Origin: Treponema sp. | GTDB taxonomy: Bacteria; Spirochaetota; Spirochaetia; Treponematales; Treponemataceae | DNA: 64,000 bases | Assembly: GCA_017940005.1 (NCBI GenBank) | Contig: JAGAZO010000006.1 | Location: forward strand, 19,088-83,087 | Direction of reading: 5' to 3' | Part shown: one piece after another, positions 8,381 to 17,090 of the stretch | Layout of the letters: each line of letters begins with the position of its first letter | How positions within the stretch are numbered: position 1 is the stretch's first letter | Notes under the pieces: model-generated | What the model saw: only the letters and a program-made list of their open reading frames with translations | Told to the model about the DNA's origin: nothing | Database searches by the model: none | Position numbers and translations under genes: made by a program

Positions 8381-9754
8381 TCATCCTCTGCCAAACCGCT
8401 TTGCCAACGCTTCCATGTCAAGCTGGCCGCCGCCGAGCTGATTCATCAACTGCGCTTGCGCACCACGATTTCGTGAAAGCTTTTTCATCATAAGTTTTGT
8501 CTTTTCAAACTGCTTTATCAATTTATTCACTTCTGCAACAGACGTACCAGAACCGTGCGCAATGCGCTTGCGGCGGCTCGGCCCGATTATCAAATGATTG
8601 GCGCGCTCCTTTTTTGTCATCGACTGAATGATTGCCTTTTGCTTTTTCATGTTGCTTGTGTCTATGTCACGCCCCTGTATCTGCGCAGAAAGTCCTGGCA
8701 GCATTTCCATAAGGCTCTGCATGCTGCCCATCTTTTGCACTTGCTCAAACTGCGTGAGCATGTCGTCGAGCGTAAATTCATTGCGCGCCATTTTGCGCTG
8801 TAACTTTTCCGCTTCTTCCTTGTCTACTGTTTCTTGCGCTTTTTCAACGAGCGAAACAATGTCGCCCATGCCAAGTATGCGGCTTGCAATTCTGTCGGGG
8901 TGAAATTGTTCCAAGTCTTCTGTTTTTTCGCCTGTGCCTATAAACAGGATGGGCTTTCCCGTCATCGTTTTGAGCGAAAGAGCTGCCCCTCCTCGCGCGT
9001 CGCTGTCAAACTTTGTTAAAATGACGCCGGTAAGTCCAAGCGCATCGTCAAACGTCTTTGCAATATCGACAGCATTCTGCCCTGTCATTGCGTCAGCAAC
9101 AAGAATCGCTTCGTCGCTCTTCACAGCCTTTTTAATTGCGACAAGCTCCGCCATCATCTCTTCGTCAATTTGCAGACGACCAGCTGTGTCAATGATAACA
9201 GTGTCAAGCGCATTTTTTCGAGCATAGTCGAGCGCATGCTCCGCGACGCGTACAGCATCTTTTATCTCTTCCTTATATACAGGCACGTTAATTTTTGCAC
9301 CGAGCTGCGAAAGCTGTTCTACTGCGGCAGGGCGCACTAAATCGCACGCGACGAGCAACGGTTTGCGCCCTTCCTTTGCCAAGCGGTATGCAAGCTTGTG
9401 GCTCGCTGTCGTTTTGCCGGAACCTTGCAAGCCGAGCAGCAAAATCACCGACTGCGTGTCCACGCCCTTCAAATGCAAGTCAGTTTTTTCATCACCAAGA
9501 TACGACACAAGCTTGTCATGAATGATTTTCACAAACTGCTGACCAGGATTCACCGAACGCAAAACTTTTTCGCCTTTTGCCTCTTCAACAGTTGCATTCA
9601 CAAATCGGCGCACCACGCGCAAGTTTACGTCTGCTTCGAGCAGCGCCATTTTAATCTGCTCAACAGTGTCCTCAATATTTTTTTCGGTAATTGTCGATTT
9701 GCCGCTCACCGCTTGCACAATCGATGAAAATGTATTTGTTAATTTTTCAAGCAT
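8381..9754 (-). CDS. ffh: signal recognition particle protein (SRP54)
   Basis: 457 aa, the full length for Ffh, the GTPase that binds SRP RNA and signal sequences to direct membrane-protein insertion. N domain residues 1-85; G domain with GLQGSGKTT (about 106-114), DTAGR and TKFD; methionine-rich M domain from about 325, with the RNA-binding SGTSVAEVNKLIKQFE helix. ATG 9754 follows AGGAATGA. It lies between gpsA and ilvC on the same strand, with 54 nt to gpsA, so gpsA-ffh may be one transcript. No SRP RNA gene was found nearby. Confidence 0.96.
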   Translation of the reverse strand: MLEKLTNTFSSIVQAVSGKSTITEKNIEDTVEQIKMALLEADVNLRVVRRFVNATVEEAKGEKVLRSVNPGQQFVKIIHDKLVSYLGDEKTDLHLKGVDTQSVILLLGLQGSGKTTASHKLAYRLAKEGRKPLLVACDLVRPAAVEQLSQLGAKINVPVYKEEIKDAVRVAEHALDYARKNALDTVIIDTAGRLQIDEEMMAELVAIKKAVKSDEAILVADAMTGQNAVDIAKTFDDALGLTGVILTKFDSDARGGAALSLKTMTGKPILFIGTGEKTEDLEQFHPDRIASRILGMGDIVSLVEKAQETVDKEEAEKLQRKMARNEFTLDDMLTQFEQVQKMGSMQSLMEMLPGLSAQIQGRDIDTSNMKKQKAIIQSMTKKERANHLIIGPSRRKRIAHGSGTSVAEVNKLIKQFEKTKLMMKKLSRNRGAQAQLMNQLGGGQLDMEALAKRFGRG

Positions 9755-9808
9755 GTATCATTCCTATTACAAATATCACGAATAGCAGCTACAGCCAGCG
9801 CTATTGCA

Positions 9809-10864
9809 TCACGCATCTTGCATCAAAAGCTCTTTGATAAAATCGTTCGGCGCAATCTCTTTATTGAGAATGCGGTACAGCCCGTCGCATATGGTGAGCT
9901 TGATATTTTTCCGCTTTGCAATGTCATGCACATATTTGCACGCGACAGCACCTTCAGAAAGATAGCCGAGTTTGTTCATGTTCTCGATGATGTCGTCAAG
10001 GTTTGCAAATTGCGCAAGGCTGTCTTTTTTTATGATGTCCTGCCCAAAACGACGGTTGCGTCCGTACACGCTCTTGCACGTCACTTCCAAATCGCCAATG
10101 CCCGCGATTGACGTAAATGTTTGCGCGTGCGTTGCGCCCATTGCAAAGCCGAGCGTCTGTAGCTCATTCAAGCCCGCCGCCATTAAAAGTGCTTCCGCAT
10201 TATCGCCAAACAGCTCTGACGTCTCTGCAAGCGCGTCAATCATGCCGTATACAACTGCGACAATATTCTTTGCGGCGGCGCACACTTGCACGCCAATTAC
10301 ATCGAATGACGAAAACGGCAAAATGCCTGGCACGCGCAAAAGCTCTCGTATGCGGATTGAGTTGCGCGGATTTTCGCACGCGGCAATCAATCCCGTAATT
10401 TTTCCAAGCGCAACTTCTTCTGCATGGCTCGGTCCCGACACATACACTGTGCAGCCTTTATAGATGCCCGGCAAAATATTTTCGATTGTTTCAAGCACCA
10501 GCTTTGCGCCGTCGTGCGATGGAACAAATCCTTTAGTAATTGCCGCGATGCACGCGGTGCCGTCTGCAATTGCGGGCACTGTCGTGATTTTTTTTACTGT
10601 ATCTGCAAGGAAGAGCGACGGCGTCGCGATAATCACAAACTCCTTGCCGTCTGCAACAGCGGCAATATCAGCGCTCGCCTTGACATTTTTCGAAAGCGTG
10701 TATCCCGCAAGATACTGCTTGTTTTCGTGTTCGTTGTTTATGCTGTCTACAACAGCTTGCTCGCGCGCCCAAATTGTTACGTCGTGACCGCCGCGTGCAA
10801 ACGCATGTGCCAAGCCAGTGCCCCATGCGCCACCACCGATAACAGCAACAGATTTTGCTTCCAT
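9809..10864 (-). CDS. gpsA: glycerol-3-phosphate dehydrogenase [NAD(P)+]
   Basis: Makes sn-glycerol 3-phosphate from dihydroxyacetone phosphate for phospholipid synthesis. 351 aa from ATG 10864. Rossmann motif GGGAWGTGLA near residue 9; catalytic Lys region NIVAVVYGMIDAL; C-terminal EGAVACKYVHDIA. A TTG three codons upstream (10873) would overlap the -10 box, so it was not chosen. TATAAT lies 8 nt before the ATG and no Shine-Dalgarno sequence is seen, so the mRNA should have almost no 5' leader. ffh follows 54 nt downstream. Confidence 0.95.
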   Translation of the reverse strand: MEAKSVAVIGGGAWGTGLAHAFARGGHDVTIWAREQAVVDSINNEHENKQYLAGYTLSKNVKASADIAAVADGKEFVIIATPSLFLADTVKKITTVPAIADGTACIAAITKGFVPSHDGAKLVLETIENILPGIYKGCTVYVSGPSHAEEVALGKITGLIAACENPRNSIRIRELLRVPGILPFSSFDVIGVQVCAAAKNIVAVVYGMIDALAETSELFGDNAEALLMAAGLNELQTLGFAMGATHAQTFTSIAGIGDLEVTCKSVYGRNRRFGQDIIKKDSLAQFANLDDIIENMNKLGYLSEGAVACKYVHDIAKRKNIKLTICDGLYRILNKEIAPNDFIKELLMQDA

Positions 10865-10872
10865 AGTGAACA

Positions 10873-10901
10873 ATTATAAACAGAAAAGCACAACGCGTAA
10901 A
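10873..10901 (-). promoter_or_regulatory. gpsA promoter, near-twin of the ilvC promoter
   Basis: TTTACG (10901-10896), 17-nt spacer, TATAAT (10878-10873) on the minus strand. The likely start site is about 2 nt before the gpsA ATG. Spacer bases match the ilvC promoter beyond the -35 and -10 boxes. Confidence 0.65.
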
Positions 10902-10957
10902 GAGCGCGCATAAAAAACATTCACAGAACTCGCACAAAATACGCAGAAAATTACACA

Positions 10958-11189
10958 TGCTTTTGCAACACAGCTTGCAAAAGCAGTATTGCTTTGTCAA
11001 GCACTGACTTTTCTAACGGTTTGAAGTATTTATGAATAGACTTCTTCATTTTGAACAGTGAACGATTTTTCAAAATCGGAACTGTTCAAAATTGCGTGTT
11101 CGCAATGAAATGAGAACACGCAATCAATACGCGAGTTTTCGTGAGAAAACTCGAAATTACAATGCGCACGCTATTTTAGTGCGCATTGT
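10958..11189. repeat. array of five consecutive hairpins
   Basis: Five perfect inverted repeats follow each other: 10958-10968/10975-10985 (11 bp); 11048-11059/11081-11092 (12 bp, with an inner 7-bp stem); 11092-11101/11114-11123 (10 bp); 11132-11140/11145-11153 (9 bp, CGAGTTTTC/GAAAACTCG); 11159-11169/11179-11189 (11 bp). None has a terminator-like T run. The last three have counterparts at 53281-53410 with the same loops and flanks but different stem sequences. The right end overlaps the last codons of the restriction-enzyme remnant. Confidence 0.7.
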
Positions 11190-11479
11190 GAACGTTTGTC
11201 CACTTTCCGCTCTCCTTTTAGAAATGTGACAATATGCAAGTCAACATCGTCAAAGTAGCTCATTATAGAATGAGTTGCTCTTGAACCGAATGGAGTTTCT
11301 GGCAAATCAGCATAATCACCTCCGAGTTGACTTTCCAGTTGAAATAAGCAACAGGTTAAATGTGGATAGAGCGTCTTCAATAAATGAAAATCGACAAGGA
11401 TGCGTTTAAGCATCGCGTTTTCGGCATAAGCCTTGCATTCTATTCCCAATACAAAATTGCCATCTAAAAATCTATAACA
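11171..11479 (-). pseudogene. remnant of a type II restriction endonuclease (Bpu10I-like)
   Basis: The open frame reads FLDGNFVLGIECKAYAENAM, then PHLTCCLFQLESQLGGDYAD and SIMSYFDDVDLHI. The ECKAY element looks like the E-x-K half of a PD-(D/E)xK nuclease site, and the whole stretch resembles the C-terminal part of Bpu10I-type restriction enzymes from memory; I could not run a search. Upstream the frame meets a TAG at 11480-11482, no start with a ribosome site is present, and the last residues run into a hairpin element. The catalytic domain is therefore a fragment, about a third of a full enzyme. No cognate methylase lies next to it. Confidence 0.6.
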
Positions 11480-11591
11480 CTATGATTTATTGAAAGTGTT
11501 TTTATAAAACTCCATAATTCCAAACAGAAATTAAAAGCATGGCATTTTGCTTCTGGAATAAAAACAATATGTGCAACAATGTAACCAACTA

Positions 11592-12329
11592 TTAAAAAAC
11601 AAAAAGTAGCTTTAATTTTTTCTTAATGATTTCACCATTGCAACCCATTGTTTGCTGAAATGTAATATACACAAGCAATGCGAAAGGAATAAAAAGTAGC
11701 AAATTTTCAACTGTCCATATTTTATCTTTATCAAATTTAATTAAAAGCAAACTAAAACATAACAATTGCAACGCTGTTAATAAAACAGGAACAACTTTTT
11801 TGAATGATATGTTTGAAAATAATATCATCAACAATTTTAATAAAATATAGCATATAAAAATTTTAATAATGACTGGAAGATGATGTATGGATATTTTAGT
11901 CCCAATCCAATCTACAAATCTATCTAATATATTTCCGAAGTTAGATGTAGGCCAACTTCCTAATAAACTCGGTTTTACCACAAGTACCACAACCGCGATA
12001 TAAAATAAACTCGCAATAAAATCTGCAACAAGCGGAATGTATGATTTTATTTTTTGTCTAAGCCTAACACTGTTTCCTGTAGTTTCTTTCGTTTCTGTTT
12101 CAGTTTGTTTTTCCGACGTGTTTATATTTTCGTTACTTCCTGAATCTCCAGTTGCTGAATCTTTTTCACTTTCATTTTTATTCTCGGTGCAGTCTTGTTC
12201 ACGAGTTCCCAAAAAGACATCGTTTAGATGGGCAAAGACGTCACTTATATGAGCAAAAAAATCACATATTTTTTCTTTTAATTGTTTAAAGAAATTTTCA
12301 ATTTTTGTTTTTATGTTGTCAAAATTCAT
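11592..12329 (-). CDS. hypothetical multi-pass membrane protein
   Basis: 245 aa, not recognised. Residues 1-45 are an amphipathic Phe-rich helical segment (KTKIENFFKQLKEKICDFFA). A Glu/Thr/Asn-rich hydrophilic stretch follows (about 45-90). Four hydrophobic helices lie at about 100-120, 145-168, 178-195 and 210-228. The tail is Lys-rich. ATG 12329 overlaps the end of the transglutaminase gene by 11 nt, so translation is probably coupled and the two products likely work together. The base composition is clearly AT-richer than the flanking gpsA and symporter genes, which suggests transfer. Confidence 0.6.
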   Translation of the reverse strand: MNFDNIKTKIENFFKQLKEKICDFFAHISDVFAHLNDVFLGTREQDCTENKNESEKDSATGDSGSNENINTSEKQTETETKETTGNSVRLRQKIKSYIPLVADFIASLFYIAVVVLVVKPSLLGSWPTSNFGNILDRFVDWIGTKISIHHLPVIIKIFICYILLKLLMILFSNISFKKVVPVLLTALQLLCFSLLLIKFDKDKIWTVENLLLFIPFALLVYITFQQTMGCNGEIIKKKLKLLFVF

Positions 12330-13752
12330 AAACCATTCCCTCTACAGAGAATTGCGCAAATGTTTGATACTGACCTCGCTCTGACTGGGCAAAGGCAACA
12401 GAAACTTGTTTTACCCCTCGTGGAATAGTTACATCGCCTGTAAAAAATCCATCGCCTTGTGCTTCAAGTGGAATAAAATTTTTCCCGTAAATAACTGTTA
12501 CCAATTTTCTGTTTTCAACATAAACGCTAAAAGTAATTGGTTCGTCAGTTTTAAGTGGCATCTCCATTGGCGAAATAAGACGAGCATTTTTTGCTGAAAC
12601 AGCGTAAACCTGCGGAAAGCGAATGTTACTAGCCTCTTCTGCTTCAACAATAAATTGCATGCAATCTTGCCCTCCGCGCGAACCTGTTTTTCCCCAAAAC
12701 ACATCAACAAGATATATGCCTTTTTGTGGAAATAAAATTTTACACCATGAATGTTCTCCGTTGTTTTGAACAAGAGTACAATTTTTTTGCCTCGTATTTG
12801 ACGAAAGATTTTTTAGGTGAACGGAAAGTTCATATCCTTCGTTAAGTGAAAAAGGAAACATCATTGAATTATTTGCGAGCATTTTTTTTACAGGTAGCGT
12901 TTGAAGATCTTTTACATTCACAGCATCAAAAAATTTGGGTTTAATTTCAGGTAAATTGTAAAAATCGCGAGCAGTCATAGGAGAGGCAAGCAATTGTTTT
13001 CTTGAATCATTTGGAAAATGAGTGTAAATCATATGTTCAGGTTTTAAGAAAAGCCAATCAGTTGTATATTTTTGTTTTGCAACACGGCCGTCCATATAGC
13101 CAGAATCCCATATGCAATCGACAACATACCAAGCGTTATTTATTTTTACAATATTCCATGCGTGATTAGAATTACTCGGTGAATCTTCGTCAATGAGCGA
13201 AGAGCCAACACCTCGTGCATAACCCGAAACTTTTTCGCAATTGACGGAAGCAATATCACACATATATTTAAAAAGATTTGAATATCCTTCGCAGACGGCA
13301 AGTCTTTTCGAAAGAACAGTTTGCCAATCTTGAGCGGGTATACTTCCTTGCCAATAACTTTTTGCATCATACGAAATAAGGAGAGTGACAACGTCATGAA
13401 TCATTTTTATTTTTTCAAAATCGTTTTTAGAAACAGCATTTATTTCTTCGATAATTTTTCGTACATACTCGCGTGGATTCGTGTTGCGGAGTGAATCAAT
13501 TTGTTTGTTTGTGATAAGACGACGAATACTCTGTTCCGCTACATCTGTTCTATATTTGTATGCTTCTCCATAAGAATCTGGTGTTTTATAAATTTGTGAA
13601 CGAATCTGCGTTCCTTGATTTTGATTTGAGCTAGGACGACCAACTTTTGTTCCTGTTTGATTTGTTTGAGACGGTGAATTTTCAGATGGGGTTATGCCAA
13701 ATAACTCCTGAAAAAGAACACAACTTGATAAAGAAAACAGATTGCTATGCAT
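12319..13752 (-). CDS. transglutaminase-like (KY-type) lipoprotein, N-terminus probably frameshifted
   Basis: The 477-aa ORF has a transglutaminase/cysteine-protease core: CEGYSNLFKYMC (Cys, about residue 155), SNHAWNIVKI (His, about 195) and VVDCIWDSG (Asp, about 210). It continues with IYTHFPNDSRKQLL, typical of kyphoscoliosis-peptidase (KY) proteins, and C-terminal beta domains. The in-frame start at 13752 has no ribosome site and no signal peptide. ATG 13781, in the next frame, has AAGGAAG at ideal distance and encodes MKTYMKLNILCIAICF. One extra T in the TTTT run (13734-13737) would join it to LSSC, a perfect lipobox. So the gene is either frameshifted, phase-variable or has a sequencing indel. 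It is coupled to the downstream membrane protein by an 11-nt overlap. Confidence 0.75.
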   Translation of the reverse strand: MHSNLFSLSSCVLFQELFGITPSENSPSQTNQTGTKVGRPSSNQNQGTQIRSQIYKTPDSYGEAYKYRTDVAEQSIRRLITNKQIDSLRNTNPREYVRKIIEEINAVSKNDFEKIKMIHDVVTLLISYDAKSYWQGSIPAQDWQTVLSKRLAVCEGYSNLFKYMCDIASVNCEKVSGYARGVGSSLIDEDSPSNSNHAWNIVKINNAWYVVDCIWDSGYMDGRVAKQKYTTDWLFLKPEHMIYTHFPNDSRKQLLASPMTARDFYNLPEIKPKFFDAVNVKDLQTLPVKKMLANNSMMFPFSLNEGYELSVHLKNLSSNTRQKNCTLVQNNGEHSWCKILFPQKGIYLVDVFWGKTGSRGGQDCMQFIVEAEEASNIRFPQVYAVSAKNARLISPMEMPLKTDEPITFSVYVENRKLVTVIYGKNFIPLEAQGDGFFTGDVTIPRGVKQVSVAFAQSERGQYQTFAQFSVEGMVYEF

Positions 13753-13928
13753 AAGATATTTAGTTTCATGTATGTTTTCATAAATCTTCCTTACACACAG
13801 ATTTTATACCTTTAAGGTAGCATAAACCATTTCAAAAATCAAGAAAATTTGATTTTTCAACTTAAAAGGTAATAAATATTATACTATAATATGTTCTCAA
13901 AAAAAGTTTATCAGCATATGCTTATTTT

Positions 13929-14282
13929 ATGTCAGGCCAGGAAGAACCAATTCAGAAAATTTTCGGGGCAAATGTTCAAAAATATAGGAAAAAAGCGAAT
14001 CTTACACAAACAGAACTTTCAGAACGATTAGAAATTTCTCAAAAGCATCTTTCTGTTATAGAAACAGGAAATCAATTTGCTTCTGCCAACCTTATTGAAA
14101 AAATTTCAAATGAATTAAACGTGCCACCAGCATCTCTTTTTGGTGGTGAATTCGGCATTCGAGAGGTTAATATGATACAACTGCTCGTTGTTCAACAAAT
14201 TGATGCAAAACTAGAAACTTTATACTCTCGCATTCATGAGGATTTGCTAAAAATGCAAGCAGGTGAAAAACTTAATAATTAA
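13929..14282 (+). CDS. XRE-family helix-turn-helix regulator
   Basis: 117 aa. Residues about 12-70 are a Cro/CI-type HTH: VQKYRKKANLTQTELSERLEISQKHLS with the family ending PPASLFGG. Residues 80-117 form a helical tail with a heptad-like pattern that may dimerise. It diverges from the transglutaminase pair and may regulate it; small XRE proteins also control restriction-modification loci, and an endonuclease remnant lies 2.5 kb away. No Shine-Dalgarno sequence; TATGCT ends 6 nt before ATG 13929, so a leaderless message is likely. The 200 nt after it up to 14482 show no convincing gene. Confidence 0.85.
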   Translation: MSGQEEPIQKIFGANVQKYRKKANLTQTELSERLEISQKHLSVIETGNQFASANLIEKISNELNVPPASLFGGEFGIREVNMIQLLVVQQIDAKLETLYSRIHEDLLKMQAGEKLNN

Positions 14283-14482
14283 TGAAAAAATCGAAAAATA
14301 AGGGCAAATGTTGGAACACGGCTTTCCGTATTAGGACTTTCTCCGACTGCTTCATTTATTGCAAATAGGTTTGAATTAGAAGGAAGTTGTTCTGTATCAT
14401 TTTATGGATTTCTAAAGAAAGTTATCAATACCTGTCTCCAACTCCTTGTCTCCCGTATATGCATTCGCTATACTTACCGTTT

Positions 14483-15865
14483 ATGGAAAGAGAAAAATTC
14501 AAATCGCGCATTGGGTTCATTTTAGTAAGCGCAGGATGCGCAATCGGCATTGGAAACGTGTGGAAGTTTCCATACATCACTGGTGCATACGGCGGCGGCG
14601 TGTTTGTGCTGTTTTACCTTTTGTTTCTCGTGATTATGGGAGCACCCGTGCTCACGATGGAGCTTGCCGTCGGACGCGCCTCGCAAAAAAGCGCTGTGCT
14701 CGGCTACAAGGCGTTGGAAAAGAAAGGCACGTTCTGGCACATTCACGGCTGGTTGGCAATAGCGGGCTGCACGCTGCTCATGATGTACTACACGACAGTC
14801 TCCGGCTGGATGTTCAGCTATTTTGTTAAATTTTTGCGCGGCACATTTTCAGCCGCCCTTCCGTCCGCTAGTTCCGCAGACGACGCAGCAGATGCTGCAG
14901 CAGTGTTTTCTGCCATGCTCGCAAACCCTGTCGAGATGGGCATGTTCATGGCAATCACCGTCGTTGCAGGATTTGCCATCTGCTCGTTCAGCTTGCAAAA
15001 GGGACTTGAGCGCATCACAAAGATACTGATGACGGGCTTGCTCATCCTCATACTGCTGCTCGCCGCCCATTCGATGACGCTGCCCGGCACCAGACGCGGC
15101 ATCAGCTTTTACCTGCTCCCCGACATGCAGCGCGCGTTTGACATTGGCATTGGGCGTGTCATAACGGCGGCGATGAATCAGGCATTTTTTACGTTGAGTC
15201 TCGGCGTTGCCGCAATGGAGATTTTCGGCAGCTGCATGTCAAAAGAAAAGACGCTTGCAGGCGAAGCGTTCTGGATTTGCGGGCTCGACACGTTTGTGGC
15301 GCTGTGCAGCGGATTAATCATTTTTCCCGCGTGCTTCAGCTTTGGCGTAGAGCCAGACGCGGGGCCGTCGCTCATATTCATAACGCTGCCAAAAGTGTTT
15401 GCGAGCATGTCTGGCGGCAGAATCTGGGGCACGCTCTTTTTCCTCTTTATGACGTTTGCAAGTTTTTCAACAGTCATCGCCGTGTTTGAAAATCTCATCA
15501 CGTGCGGCATAGATAATTTCGGCTGGAGCAGAAAAAAATCTGCCGCACTGCACTGCGCGTTCATACTCGTTGCAAGCATACCGTGCGTGCTCGGCTACAA
15601 CATATGGAGCGGCGTGCATCTCATCGGCGCGCGCGACATACTCGACAGCGAGGATTTTATCGTCTCAAATCTTCTGCTGCCGCTCGGCTCGCTCATCTAT
15701 CTGCTCTTCTGCACGACAAAATGGGGCTGGGGCTTCGACAACTATTGCGCAGAGGCAAACGCAGGGGCAGGCATACGGCTTTCGCCAAAACTCAAATGGT
15801 ATTTCTCGATTGTGCTGCCGCTCCTCATACTCGTGATTCTTGCCGAGGGCTTGCTGCCTCGCTAA
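14483..15865 (+). CDS. sodium-dependent symporter (neurotransmitter:sodium symporter family)
   Basis: 460 aa, about 11-12 membrane helices; NSS/SNF family (LeuT-like), carrying amino acids or similar solutes with Na+. TM1 holds the family signature GCAIGIGNVWKFPYITG with the unwound Na+/substrate site; TM6 region is NQAFFTLSLGVAAMEIFGS. Start chosen at ATG 14483 (MEREKFKSRIGF), the usual N-terminus; an in-frame extension from 14387 has no support. TATACT at 14469-14474 lies 8 nt upstream and there is no Shine-Dalgarno sequence. Substrate unknown. Downstream 15880-15935 holds a CGAGTTT/AAACTCG hairpin. Confidence 0.92.
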   Translation: MEREKFKSRIGFILVSAGCAIGIGNVWKFPYITGAYGGGVFVLFYLLFLVIMGAPVLTMELAVGRASQKSAVLGYKALEKKGTFWHIHGWLAIAGCTLLMMYYTTVSGWMFSYFVKFLRGTFSAALPSASSADDAADAAAVFSAMLANPVEMGMFMAITVVAGFAICSFSLQKGLERITKILMTGLLILILLLAAHSMTLPGTRRGISFYLLPDMQRAFDIGIGRVITAAMNQAFFTLSLGVAAMEIFGSCMSKEKTLAGEAFWICGLDTFVALCSGLIIFPACFSFGVEPDAGPSLIFITLPKVFASMSGGRIWGTLFFLFMTFASFSTVIAVFENLITCGIDNFGWSRKKSAALHCAFILVASIPCVLGYNIWSGVHLIGARDILDSEDFIVSNLLLPLGSLIYLLFCTTKWGWGFDNYCAEANAGAGIRLSPKLKWYFSIVLPLLILVILAEGLLPR

Positions 15866-15967
15866 AATCGCGCGACGCAGCAAGCCTTCGAGTTTTTGCT
15901 CACGCAAACTCGCATCTCCGTGTGCGCTGAAATGACATAGTGTTCAATACCACTCGAATTTTTCATC

Positions 15968-15996
15968 TTTACAAAAATCATTTTGACAAGTATAGT
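15968..15996 (+). promoter_or_regulatory. nudC promoter
   Basis: TTTACA (15968-15973), 17-nt spacer, TATAGT (15991-15996). It lies downstream of the GTG codon at 15940, which rules that codon out as the start, and gives a 5' leader of only about 6 nt before ATG 16009. Confidence 0.6.
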
Positions 15997-16008
15997 GATT
16001 TCATAGCA

Positions 16009-16758
16009 ATGGACTATTATCTTTTTTACAGACGTCATATCCTTGTACAGGAAAACACAATCACACTTCCTGACAGCAGTGTATGGCAAACACTCCTTAC
16101 AAACGGTGATGTGCACGATATTTTTTGCGAATTAAAATATAATTACACAACCGCGTATTTGAAAAACGTTGATGTTGTACCGAAAAGATACACACTCATT
16201 CGCATACGCAAGTACTTTGCCCAAACAGCAAATGAAGAAGGTGCAAGAGCTGCTCGCGCAAAACACTTGCTCAACTGGCGCATGTCTCATCTATTTTGTC
16301 CCGCATGCGGTGCTCCACTCAAAGATGATAAAAAGCTTACTGCACGCAACTGCACATCATGCAATATGCAATATTTTCCACGTATTGAACCGTGCATCAT
16401 CGTGCTTGTGACGCAAGGCGATAAACTTTTGCTTGCACGGCATAAAGAGCGCAATCAAAACATATACACATGCATCGCAGGATTTATCGAAGCGGGCGAA
16501 AGCGCGGAACAGGCGGTTGTACGTGAAGTGCGCGAAGAAATAGGCATTGAGATACAAAATGTGCGGTACGTTGGAAGCCAAGGTTGGCCATTTCCTGACC
16601 AGCTCATGCTCGGCTTTCGCGCGGAATATAAAAGCGGCACCATACGCGTGCAAGAAGATGAGCTGTATGAAGCGAAATGGTTCTCACGCAGCGCGCTACC
16701 GCCGTTTCCCAAACAGGGCAGCATGGGCTGGCGCTTGATTTCAGGCGTGTACGGGTAA
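16009..16758 (+). CDS. nudC: NAD(+) diphosphatase (NudC-type Nudix hydrolase)
   Basis: 249 aa from ATG 16009. It hydrolyses NADH/NAD+ to NMN and AMP and may remove NAD caps from RNA. A four-Cys zinc ribbon, CPAC at about residue 105 and CTSC about 20 residues later, precedes the Nudix box (GFIEAGE, REVREEIG). After it comes SQGWPFPDQLM, a variant of the NudC fingerprint SQPWPFPxS in which Pro is replaced by Gly and the final Ser is absent. The start was chosen because a promoter lies between it and the upstream in-frame GTG (15940). It stands alone. Confidence 0.9.
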   Translation: MDYYLFYRRHILVQENTITLPDSSVWQTLLTNGDVHDIFCELKYNYTTAYLKNVDVVPKRYTLIRIRKYFAQTANEEGARAARAKHLLNWRMSHLFCPACGAPLKDDKKLTARNCTSCNMQYFPRIEPCIIVLVTQGDKLLLARHKERNQNIYTCIAGFIEAGESAEQAVVREVREEIGIEIQNVRYVGSQGWPFPDQLMLGFRAEYKSGTIRVQEDELYEAKWFSRSALPPFPKQGSMGWRLISGVYG

Positions 16759-17090
16759 AGCGGCTTCACCTGATTGCAGTTGCAGTCCGTTCCTGCAAGC
16801 AGTATAGGCGCAAGATGATGGCAATGCCCTCTGCTCCCACGCAAAACGCGTTTGCGTTTTGCCGATTTGTCTGGCACCGCGTAAAATAAGCGATTTACGA
16901 TTTTTAAATACGTTCTAGTCTAATAATTTTGAAAAAATCTGCCTATCCATATATACAATATCATATAATCTGTCTTTCCAGAGTTTTCGCTGCACGAAAA
17001 CTCACAGTTCATTATGTGCGCTGCAGAGATGATTCGTGGAGCGACCTGCTTGGGAGCGCGGGGGAAGGCATTCCCCCACAAAGAGAGGCA
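16759..17090. other. hairpin-rich gap between nudC and the MmcQ gene
   Basis: No gene seen. It contains GCAAAACGC/GCGTTTTGC (16841-16849/16854-16862), GAGTTTTCG/CGAAAACTC (16981-16989/16995-17003), which recalls the stem found at 11132 and 53347, and GGGGGAA/TTCCCCC (17060-17066/17071-17077) just past the end of the minus-strand MmcQ gene. None has a T run. Confidence 0.4.

Noticed and set aside
8161..8493. 110-codon plus-strand ORF downstream of ffh
   Set aside because: It runs antisense into ffh and through a 12-bp hairpin; no ribosome site or recognisable domain.
14290..14450. Protein-like stretch (LGLSPTASFIANRFELEG) before the symporter gene
   Set aside because: Too short, no start and no recognised family; it may be a gene relic but cannot be supported.
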